In this document: positions 25,282-30,912 of the stretch, in pieces
Layout: every line of letters begins with the position of its first letter
Position numbering within the stretch: position 1 is the first letter of the stretch
DNA from: DATGFK01 sp040007395
Lineage (GTDB): Bacteria > Chloroflexota > Anaerolineae > Aggregatilineales > UBA2796
Assembly: GCA_040007395.1 (NCBI GenBank)
Contig: JBDTVG010000006.1
Location: forward strand, 1 to 30,912
Length of the DNA stretch: 30,912 nucleotides
Direction of reading: 5' to 3'
Position numbers and translations under genes: made by a program
Notes under the pieces: generated by a model
What the model saw: the letters and a program-made list of their open reading frames with translations, nothing else
The model's database searches: none
What the model was told of the DNA's origin: nothing

Positions 25282-27132
25282 ATGAGCAAAATCTGGGGGA
25301 TTCATGCCGGCAGAACGGGCGATGCCGACGACTTATTTTTACAGAGAAATTATATTGCTCTCGGCTGGAATGTTACTGGCGACCTGAGCAAACTCCCAGC
25401 GGCAACTCGCGAAGCATTCAAGGCGAACATTGCCACTAACTATCCAGAGAGCAAACAAGGCGCAGTCCCGGTAGTCGCGGGCCAGTTGTATCGATTTGTG
25501 TATGAAGTAGAAATCGGAGATCTGGTTTGTTATTTTTCCAGACGAGACAGACAAATTCATATTGGTCGGGTTACGAGCGCTTATCTCTACGACACAAAAA
25601 TAGATGCTAATTTTCCGCATTTGCGAACGATTACGTGGCTCCAGCATTATCCCCGCACGCATTTTACTCAGACAGGGATGTTTGAACTCTCCTCATCAAT
25701 GGCTTTTTTTCGCATCAGGACGCATGAGGCCGAGTTTCGTGCAGCCGCCGAAGGTAAGGCCGTTGCATTTCCTGTCGCTAAACCGCCTTCTTCAACTCCC
25801 AAAATTGACTCTAAGCCTAGCCGCCCACTTAAGCTTTTTGTTAGCTATCGCCGCAAAAGTTGGCCTTTCACACACCGTTTAGCTGAGGATCTAAATAGTA
25901 GAATCAATAGTGAGATCTTTATTGATATTAGTGGCATTGATGAAACAGATTTCGAGCATAGCATCTTAACCCACTTACATAGCAGCAATGTGGTTTTAGT
26001 GGTACTTTCCGAACTTACGTTTGTGCCTGAACGGATTCATAAAGAGGATGATTGGGTTCGTCGCGAAATTGCGATGGCCTTGGAGGAAAGCAAGCAAATC
26101 ATCCTGATCAATATTGATAACGAATATTTACCTAAGCAAGCTGACTTGCCAGAGAACATCCGTGACATAGTTCGGATGCAGGCCATTGCGTTTTATCCAG
26201 ACTATTGGGACGCGGCTATTACCAAATTGGTCGAATTTGTGTCCGTAGTGACGCATATACAGCCGAACCCGACACAGACTAACGCTATCTTAGTCCAACC
26301 ACTTGCGAATAGTGCCACATTAAAAGAAGCGATCAATCTACTTGAGGCAGGCGACTATGAAAGAGCAATATTTTTGCTGAATACGCTTCGTGATGCAGGT
26401 TTTAAATCAAGAGTAGTAAACATTGAAGAAGTTCTTGAAAGCTCGATACATCTACAGGACATTGAAGCACAACGCCGTGAAGCCCAAGACGATTATGACA
26501 ATATCGTCGCGCTGGCAAGTAGCCGTGTCATGCTGCGTCAGGCTCAGATTGCATGGGCGAAGTTTCAAAAACAATATCCTAATTTTGAAGATGATGTTGA
26601 AAATCTAGCCGAACGCTTAGGTCAAGTCTCAGTTAGTAAAGTGTCACAAGTTGCAGAACCCTCGGAAGAAACCACACGAGTTCTCGCTGACCGTCATTAT
26701 AAACGCCGCGAATTCTGGACGGGGTTATTGGATCGCAGCAAAAACAAAACCAATCTGGGTCGCGGTAGATCGCCTAATACCGACCATTGGCTGTCTATTG
26801 CTTCGGGTCGTGCGGGCATTCATTACAACTATCTGATCCTTATCGAAGAAGCTGGCATAGACCTCAATATTGATGTAGGTGACTATGAAAGAAACAAGGC
26901 AATTTTTGACATCTTATACAACCAACGTGTCCAAATCGAAGCGAAGTTTGGTGAAGCGTTAGATTGGCGGCGCATGGATACCAAGAGATCCAGCAGGATT
27001 GTGAAGATTATTGAAGGGATAGGCAGCCTGAATGAACCGGAAAAATGGCCTGCGCTGCAAGAGACAATGATCGACGCAATGATACGGCTGGATCACGCAC
27101 TGCGTCCGAGAATTGCGAAGCTACAGGTTTAA
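25282..27132 (+). CDS. PUA/EVE-like domain - TIR - helical repeats - DUF4268 fusion (candidate defence protein)
   Basis: ATG 25282 is preferred (616 aa) because GGAGA (25270-25274) is 7 bp upstream; ATG 25276 is too close. Residues 1-160 (KIWGIHAGRTGDADDLFL, AGQLYRFVYEVEIGDLVCYF, RQIHIGRV, SSSMAFFRI) match a domain I know from the N terminus of Mrr-type restriction proteins, PUA/EVE-like in character and likely to bind DNA bases. Residues about 182-333 are a TIR domain (LKLFVSYRRKSW...). DDWVRREIAMAL keeps the catalytic Glu as E262 in a SARM1-like motif, so NAD+ cleavage is expected. Residues about 346-450 are helical, TPR-like. Residues about 475-605 (RRREFWTGLLDRS, NTDHWLSIASGRAGIHY, NKAIFDILYNQRVQIEAKFGEAL) are DUF4268, also linked to restriction proteins. 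It is probably a one-gene sensor-effector. No partner gene is tightly linked. Confidence 0.85.
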   Translation: MSKIWGIHAGRTGDADDLFLQRNYIALGWNVTGDLSKLPAATREAFKANIATNYPESKQGAVPVVAGQLYRFVYEVEIGDLVCYFSRRDRQIHIGRVTSAYLYDTKIDANFPHLRTITWLQHYPRTHFTQTGMFELSSSMAFFRIRTHEAEFRAAAEGKAVAFPVAKPPSSTPKIDSKPSRPLKLFVSYRRKSWPFTHRLAEDLNSRINSEIFIDISGIDETDFEHSILTHLHSSNVVLVVLSELTFVPERIHKEDDWVRREIAMALEESKQIILINIDNEYLPKQADLPENIRDIVRMQAIAFYPDYWDAAITKLVEFVSVVTHIQPNPTQTNAILVQPLANSATLKEAINLLEAGDYERAIFLLNTLRDAGFKSRVVNIEEVLESSIHLQDIEAQRREAQDDYDNIVALASSRVMLRQAQIAWAKFQKQYPNFEDDVENLAERLGQVSVSKVSQVAEPSEETTRVLADRHYKRREFWTGLLDRSKNKTNLGRGRSPNTDHWLSIASGRAGIHYNYLILIEEAGIDLNIDVGDYERNKAIFDILYNQRVQIEAKFGEALDWRRMDTKRSSRIVKIIEGIGSLNEPEKWPALQETMIDAMIRLDHALRPRIAKLQV

Positions 27133-27174
27133 GCGAACCCGAATACCAGCCCGAATAGATGAGGCAAACCTACA

Positions 27175-27603
27175 ATGCAAGTGATGACTCCAGAAGAATA
27201 TCGCGAGTTTATGCTCGGAACCGTCCATACTGGCAAACTCGCCACAGTACGCGCCGATGGACGACCTCACGTTGCGCCCATCTGGTTTGACATGGACGGT
27301 GATGTGATCGTCTTCAACACGAACGAGAACACGATTAAAGGCAAGAACATCAGCCGCGATCCGCGTATCATGTTGTGTGTCGATGATGAAAAGCCACCCT
27401 TCGCCTATGCGTTGATCGAAGGTATCGCTGAGATCCTTAATCCGCCACCCGACGAAGCGGTCTACTGGTCTGGGCGTATTGCCGCCCGCTACATGGGGCA
27501 AGATCAGGGAGAATCGTATGGGAAGCGCAATGGCGTACCGGGTGAATATCTAATCCGCCTGACTCCGACCAAGATTATGGCCTACAAGGGCATCTCGGAT
27601 TAG
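27175..27603 (+). CDS. PPOX-class (F420- or FMN-dependent) oxidoreductase
   Basis: A 142-aa split-barrel flavin or deazaflavin protein. GKLATVRADGRPHVAPIWFDMDG is the standard first hairpin of the pyridoxamine-5'-phosphate oxidase-like fold. NTNENTIKGKNISRDPRIMLCVDDE is the cofactor-phosphate region of the F420-dependent Rv1155/Rv2074-like branch. The C terminus RLTPTKIMAYKG is as in that branch. The cofactor cannot be decided from sequence alone. ATG 27175 has GAGG about 11 bp upstream; ATG 27184 is an alternative. It starts 42 bp after the TIR fusion gene, close enough to share its transcript, although the composition is more like the core genome. Substrate unknown. Confidence 0.9.
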   Translation: MQVMTPEEYREFMLGTVHTGKLATVRADGRPHVAPIWFDMDGDVIVFNTNENTIKGKNISRDPRIMLCVDDEKPPFAYALIEGIAEILNPPPDEAVYWSGRIAARYMGQDQGESYGKRNGVPGEYLIRLTPTKIMAYKGISD

Positions 27604-27659
27604 CCATAGCTTTGCTCAATCCTTTTTTCAGAGTAATCGGCATGAGGGTGGATTAGACT

Positions 27660-27786
27660 GTACGTCTGATGTGGAATCGCCTTTTACCTCATGAATAGAC
27701 AGTTCGCGCATCGAATTAAACGGACAATCGCAAACACGGACCAAGCTATAGTGCGGATTGTCAAATCGAATTCACATTAGACGTAC
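27660..27786. repeat. Imperfect inverted repeat spanning 127 bp
   Basis: GTACGTCTGATGTGGAATCG (27660-27679) and the reverse complement of 27767-27786 agree at 17 of 20 positions. A second stem, GACAATCGC / GCGGATTGTC, lies inside. It occupies the gap between the PPOX gene and the truncated kinase. It could be a short mobile remnant or a structured leader. Confidence 0.5.
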
Positions 27787-27838
27787 TGTATTGATTGCTG
27801 AACTATAGACCAATCTCGTTAATCCAAGTCGAGGGGCG

Positions 27839-28234
27839 ATGAAGTACCAAAAGTCGGGAGTGATTGGAGAGGGTGCCATTGGCACCGTTTATAGAGCTGT
27901 ATCAAATGATGGAGACCAAGTTGCTCTCAAAGAGCTTATTCTACAATACGAATCTGATACTGATCGTGAGCGATTTGCACGCGAAATACGGATATTATCG
28001 AAGCTTGAGCACGATGATATTTTACCTTTGTTAGATTATGACCTCCAAGCAAACCCTCCTTGGTTTGTCACACCATTAGCAATATGTAGTGTCGAGGATA
28101 TATTAAAAGGGTTATCCAATGATCTGGCGAGAGCGCAATATATATTTCGCGAAGGCTCAATATGGGGATCAGGTTTGACTTTATTCACAATATCAGGCGG
28201 CCTCGCAAAGCTCGACTGCATTCCTTCCTTGTAG
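27839..28234 (+). pseudogene. Truncated Ser/Thr protein kinase (N-lobe only)
   Basis: The first 104 residues are a eukaryotic-type protein-kinase N-lobe: the glycine loop GVIGEGAIGTVYRA (8-20), the ATP-binding VALKEL (K31), the helix-C Glu E49 in FAREIRIL, and the hinge region WFVTPL. After YIFRE (to E105, base 28153), where I would expect the rest of helix E and then HRDLKPxN and DFG, the similarity stops. The frame continues for 26 unrelated residues inside an inverted-repeat element and ends at 28234. No catalytic loop is found in any forward frame after this. GAGGGG stands just before ATG 27839. It cannot be an active kinase, but an N-lobe could still be made. The local sequence is A+T-rich. 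Confidence 0.75.
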
Positions 28235-28257
28235 CTCCCTGATTCCCGTATTGAGCC
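28154..28257. mobile_element. 104-bp MITE-like element with 20-bp terminal inverted repeats
   Basis: GGCTCAATATGGGGATCAGG (28154-28173) and the reverse complement of 28238-28257 (GGCTCAATACGGGAATCAGG) match at 18 of 20 positions; with AAG flanks the match extends slightly. The left end falls exactly where kinase similarity ends. No clear target-site duplication is seen (TTCGCGAA on the left, TTTGGCTA on the right). It carries no full transposase. The GGCTC ends are reminiscent of ISL3-type termini, but that is a guess. Confidence 0.6.
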
Positions 28258-28267
28258 TTTGGCTAAC

Positions 28268-28296
28268 TTGACATTCCCTTAAAATATTCTTATACT
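28268..28296 (+). promoter_or_regulatory. Consensus sigma-70 promoter
   Basis: TTGACA (28268-28273), a spacer of exactly 17 bp and TATACT (28291-28296) make the best promoter in the window. The start would be near 28303, upstream of the 13-codon ORF and the terminator. Confidence 0.8.
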
Positions 28297-28325
28297 ATCC
28301 TTAATTAAGCGGAGAGTTTTGGCTT

Positions 28326-28367
28326 ATGAGAATTCTACAAATTCAGAAACTATACTTTTTCGATTGA
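28326..28367 (+). CDS. Possible 13-aa leader peptide
   Basis: ATG 28326 is preceded by GGAGAG (28311-28316) at 9 bp. It encodes MRILQIQKLYFFD and stops at TGA 28365-28367, one base before the terminator stem begins. The position between promoter and terminator is that of an attenuation leader. A run of Tyr-Phe-Phe lies at the end. Whether it is translated is inference. Confidence 0.4.
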   Translation: MRILQIQKLYFFD

Positions 28368-28368
28368 G

Positions 28369-28399
28369 ACGCACGGCGGCATTTGCCCCGTGCGTTTTT
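28369..28399 (+). terminator. Intrinsic terminator upstream of the SWIM gene
   Basis: The stem ACGCACGG (28369-28376) / CCGTGCGT (28388-28395), extended by GGC/GCC around an ATTT loop with one bulged C, is followed by a T tract to 28399. It would end a transcript of about 95 nt from the promoter at 28268-28296. Confidence 0.8.
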
Positions 28400-28439
28400 G
28401 TTTACTTATCTCGCGCAGAAAACAAAAGGAGTTAACCCA

Positions 28440-28694
28440 ATGGACTACGGCATGATTGGCAAGATCGAAAAGGCCAAGCGATACGCGGAGGAGCGTACTC
28501 GCATCCACTTCAAAGACTTCAGCGTCGCTTTTGACGGCGAGAATGGCGAACATACGGTTACTTTCGACGGTAATCAATGGAAATGTGATTGCCACTTTTT
28601 CCAATCGCGAAACGTATGCAGCCACACCATGGCGCTGGAAAAAGTCTTGGAAGGAATGCTTCCCCACACTGAGTCTGTAACCTCCTACAAATAA
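28440..28694 (+). CDS. Small SWIM zinc-finger protein
   Basis: ATG 28440 follows AAAGGAG at about 8 bp, giving 84 aa; an upstream in-frame start at 28383 lies inside the terminator and is unlikely. WKCDCHFFQSRNVCSH carries C49, C51, C60 and H62, the CxCx(n)CxH SWIM zinc-binding pattern known from bacterial, plant and animal proteins and thought to bind DNA or protein. A charged helix (KIEKAKRYAEERTRIHF) and a beta hairpin (VAFDGENGEHTVTFDG) precede it. It is a SWIM domain with almost nothing else; larger SWIM proteins carry helicase or other domains. It is flanked by terminators on both sides (28369-28399 and 28734-28767), so it is monocistronic. Expression requires read-through of the first terminator or an unseen promoter. 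Confidence 0.85.
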   Translation: MDYGMIGKIEKAKRYAEERTRIHFKDFSVAFDGENGEHTVTFDGNQWKCDCHFFQSRNVCSHTMALEKVLEGMLPHTESVTSYK

Positions 28695-28733
28695 ATCGGC
28701 TGGTAATTACACATTCATTTCACATTTTCGGTT

Positions 28734-28767
28734 AAACGGGTAGCCAAAAGCAAGGCTACCCGTTTTT
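28734..28767 (+). terminator. Intrinsic terminator after the SWIM gene
   Basis: AAACGGGTAGCC (28734-28745) / GGCTACCCGTTT (28754-28765) form a perfect 12-bp stem with an 8-nt loop, followed by a T tract to 28767. It lies 40 bp after the stop codon. Confidence 0.9.
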
Positions 28768-28939
28768 CTTGGCTTGTGTAGGGATCATTATAAAAGCATT
28801 AGATCATTAAGCCATTTCGCATCGTAATGTGTAATGTATTTATACTGGTATAGCATAAGACCTTATTGTAGAATGATAGAATCTGTTCAATGCGGCTGCA
28901 TCGTGGAACCTTTCTATAGATCGGGAGTGCTTGATAATA

Positions 28940-29974
28940 ATGAGGCGTTGGGCCGTTCTGGCAGTCGGCGTATTGGTGAGTATTGTATTTCTGTATATTG
29001 GATTGCAGGGACTAAACCCCGCCGAGGTTTGGGATAAGATTAGCCATGCCAATTATTGGTGGATTGTACCGGGGATCGCGGTCTACTTTCTGGCAGTGTG
29101 GGGGCGGACATGGCGTTGGCATTACTTGTTGCGCCCTATCAAAGAGATTCCTCTGTCCAAGCTATTTCCCGTCGTTGTCATTGGCTACATGGGCAATAAC
29201 GTCTATCCATTTCGTGCTGGCGAGGTTATCCGCGCCTATCTGCTGAAGCGTAACGAAAATGTCAAGATCACGACTAGTCTTGCCACAATCATCGTGGAAC
29301 GCATCTTCGACGGGCTGGTCATGCTGATATTTGTATTCGTGGCGTTGCCATTCGCCCACATAAGCGACGATTGGCTGCGGAATATGGTTATCGCCGGGAC
29401 AGTGGCCTTTTTCGGTGCGTTGGCAGTGTTCTTCTACATGGCGATTCGGCCTGTATTGGCGCGACGTATCTATAGCAGCCTAATCACGCGGATACTTCCA
29501 CAGCGTCTGCAAACTCCAGCCTTGAATCTGGCTGATCATTTCATGGAGGGGTTGGAGAGTCTACGCAGCCCTCGCGATCTGGTGATGACACTGGTTGCGT
29601 CCGTGTTTATCTGGCTGACCGAAACGACCAAATACTGGTTTGTGATGCACGCCTTCAATTTCGAGGTGAGCTTCTTCGTCCTAATGCTGATGACAGGGGT
29701 AGTTAATCTGGCAACGACGCTGCCCGGCGCACCCGGCTATATCGGGACTTTCGACGGCCCCGGTATCAAGGTATTGGAATCGTTCGGCGTGCAGCATAAC
29801 ATTGCCGCTGGCTATACCTTAGTGCTTCACGCGGCGCTGTGGCTGCCGATTACCCTGCTAGGGTTCTTCTATCTGGCACGGCAAGGGCTGTCGTGGAAAT
29901 CGTTCAGTGTTGCCAGCGAAGTGGTTGAAGCCGAACGCCAGCAATCCCTCGAAGGTGAGGCCGTCGCGCCATGA
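28940..29974 (+). CDS. Flippase-like / LPG synthase TM-type integral membrane protein
   Basis: A multi-spanning inner-membrane protein (about eight hydrophobic segments) of the lysylphosphatidylglycerol-synthase-TM/UPF0104 (AglD-like) family. RTWRWHYLLRPIKEIPLSKLF, GYMGNNVYPFRAGEVIRAYLL and ATIIVERIFDGLVML are the family signature blocks. PGAPGYIGTFDG in the C-terminal half is also conserved. There is no aminoacyl-transferase domain, so it is the transporter-like half only; moving polyprenyl-linked sugars or lipids across the membrane is a common proposal. ATG 28940 (344 aa) is favoured, 12 bp after GGGAG; TTG 28931 is too close to it. Its stop overlaps the start of the next gene by 4 bp, so both are probably translated together. 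Confidence 0.9.
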   Translation: MRRWAVLAVGVLVSIVFLYIGLQGLNPAEVWDKISHANYWWIVPGIAVYFLAVWGRTWRWHYLLRPIKEIPLSKLFPVVVIGYMGNNVYPFRAGEVIRAYLLKRNENVKITTSLATIIVERIFDGLVMLIFVFVALPFAHISDDWLRNMVIAGTVAFFGALAVFFYMAIRPVLARRIYSSLITRILPQRLQTPALNLADHFMEGLESLRSPRDLVMTLVASVFIWLTETTKYWFVMHAFNFEVSFFVLMLMTGVVNLATTLPGAPGYIGTFDGPGIKVLESFGVQHNIAAGYTLVLHAALWLPITLLGFFYLARQGLSWKSFSVASEVVEAERQQSLEGEAVAP

Positions 29975-30912
29975 CCGTCCTGAATATTGGTATTGTCGGC
30001 GCTGGCCCAGCGGGGTTAGCCGCCGCTTATGAGTTGACTAAAGCTGGACACAATGTCACGATCTTTGAGGCAACGGATCGTGTCGGCGGGCTTGCCTCTG
30101 GCTTCCGCGAAGACAATTGGGACTGGACGCTGGAAAAGTTCTATCACCATTGGTTCCAGACCGACAGCGATATTCTTGGCCTGATCGCTGAATTGGGATT
30201 GAGCGACAAGGTGCTTTTTCCACGCCCCCAAACCTCGATGTGGTCACAGGGAAAAGCCTATCGCTTTGATAGCGTACCAACTTGGCTGTCGTTCCCGCAT
30301 TTGCCATTGATCCCGAAGATCCGGTTTGGGCTGGCAGGCTTGTACTTGCGCCTAAGCAGCAATTGGCAGGCGATGGAAAAGTACACCGCCGAAGAATGGT
30401 TGATTAAGTATATGGGGCAGACGGCTTACGATGTTCTGTGGAAGCCCATGCTCATCGGCAAGTTTGGCGACCTGTATCGCAAAGTCACGATGTCATGGTT
30501 CTGGGCGCGGATTCATACGCGCACAGTACGACTAGGGACGTTCGAGGGCGGCTTTCAGGCTTTCCTCGATCTGCTGGCAGCAAAGGTACAGCAGCAAGGC
30601 GCGACGATCTGCTTTAATGCGCCTGTGCAGAGTATTCGCCGCGAAAATGGCAAACTAAAAGTCACGGCGGCGGGCGAAACCCTCACCTTTGATCGCGTAA
30701 TCAGCACGAGTTCTCCGGCGGCCTTAACCAAAATGGCTCCCGATTTGCCCGCCGATTACGTAGAGAAGCTGCGTAGTTTGCAAAGTATCGGCGCTGTTGT
30801 AGTGATTCTGGTACTCAAGCAGCAGCTCTTGACCGATGGCACATATTGGTTGAACTTGCCCGCTACGACTCCTGACAAATCTAAGAGCGAATTTCCTTTT
30901 CTGGCACTTGTC
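29971..30912 (+). CDS. FAD-dependent amine-oxidase/protoporphyrinogen-oxidase-like protein (3' end outside the window)
   Basis: The frame is open from ATG 29971 to the window edge (314 codons, no stop). NIGIVGAGPAGLAAAYEL is the Rossmann FAD-binding motif (residues 5-22), with E33 in TIFEATDRVGGLASGF closing the ADP-binding fold. This is the usual start of amine-oxidase, phytoene-desaturase and UDP-galactopyranose-mutase-like proteins. TVRLGTFEGGFQAFLDLLA and VISTSSPAALTKM fit the substrate-domain boundary of this superfamily. The ATGA overlap with the flippase-like gene suggests a shared pathway, perhaps with lipid or sugar-lipid substrates, but the reaction cannot be named. The product is truncated by the window only. 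Confidence 0.88.
   Translation, partial: MTVLNIGIVGAGPAGLAAAYELTKAGHNVTIFEATDRVGGLASGFREDNWDWTLEKFYHHWFQTDSDILGLIAELGLSDKVLFPRPQTSMWSQGKAYRFDSVPTWLSFPHLPLIPKIRFGLAGLYLRLSSNWQAMEKYTAEEWLIKYMGQTAYDVLWKPMLIGKFGDLYRKVTMSWFWARIHTRTVRLGTFEGGFQAFLDLLAAKVQQQGATICFNAPVQSIRRENGKLKVTAAGETLTFDRVISTSSPAALTKMAPDLPADYVEKLRSLQSIGAVVVILVLKQQLLTDGTYWLNLPATTPDKSKSEFPFLALV

Noticed and set aside
28036..28221. 61-codon open frame on the - strand with AAGGAAGG upstream
   Set aside because: It overlaps the kinase N-lobe and the inverted-repeat element and reads through both unrelated parts. The ribosome-binding site is probably part of the element. It may be the start of a lost transposase, but I cannot support that.
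28150..28260. Frameshift in an otherwise intact kinase
   Set aside because: All forward frames after 28153 were read, and none shows HRDLKPxN or DFG. The sequence is truncated, not frameshifted.
1..30912. CRISPR array or cas genes
   Set aside because: No regularly spaced direct repeats of 25-40 bp were seen. The regular repeats present are coding (WD40, FG-GAP, Ig-like).

Overview
The window is 30.9 kb of bacterial chromosome, most likely from a Chloroflexota (Anaerolineae-like) genome. This rests on family knowledge and cannot be proven from the sequence alone. Supporting signs are an alpha-aminoadipate (LysW-type) lysine gene cluster whose proteins read very close to Thermus LysS, LysT and LysZ, a TIR/WD40 protein with the linker style common in that phylum, an F420/FMN-type PPOX protein, secreted beta-propeller proteins with low-complexity Pro/Thr tails, and moderate GC with AT-rich islands.

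Layout. (1) 1-2965, + strand: a secreted beta-propeller protein whose 5' end lies outside the window, then an exported alpha-carbonic anhydrase. (2) 3159-10788: a tyrosine recombinase followed 35 bp later by a single-chain restriction-modification enzyme (PD-(D/E)XK nuclease, N6-adenine methylase and recognition domain). These converge on a large membrane-anchored TIR protein with 14 WD40 repeats. This looks like an accessory, defence-type block. (3) 10926-19307, all on the - strand: a BNR/sialidase-like propeller, a shortened amidohydrolase, a 70-aa ORF, a PaiB-like FMN protein, and then the lysine genes lysT, a small DHp-like ORF, lysS, lysJ and lysZ. Transcription order is lysZ to lysT; lysZ and lysJ overlap by 4 bp. 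lysW, lysX, lysY and lysU are not here. (4) 19344-20062: tRNA-Glu(CTC) with a clear promoter, a run of hairpins ending in a U tract, and a branched palindromic repeat. (5) 20063-23146: a large modular secreted protein (7 FG-GAP blades, 4 Ig-like domains, 5 VCBS-like Ca-binding repeats). (6) 23317-25175: an orphan CpaF-N-like ORF, a PIG-L deacetylase and a small exported protein. (7) 25282-28694: a second accessory block. It holds a fusion of a PUA/EVE-like domain, a SARM1-like TIR, a helical repeat region and DUF4268; a PPOX protein; a Ser/Thr kinase cut off exactly at a short inverted-repeat element; and a small SWIM zinc-finger gene behind a promoter, 13-codon ORF and terminator. (8) 28940-30912: a flippase-like membrane protein overlapping by 4 bp a FAD-dependent amine-oxidase-like protein that runs off the window.

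The strongest candidate for an undescribed system is the TIR fusion at 25282-27132. Its N-terminal domain is the kind found on Mrr-type restriction proteins, its TIR keeps the catalytic Glu in a SARM1-like motif, and its C-terminal DUF4268 is also associated with restriction proteins. It could couple recognition of DNA (perhaps modified) to NAD+ cleavage. With the TIR-WD40 protein and the type IIG-like enzyme, the window has three defence-type effectors in 25 kb. Other non-coding points of interest are the promoter/short ORF/terminator unit at 28268-28399 and the hairpin cluster after tRNA-Glu.
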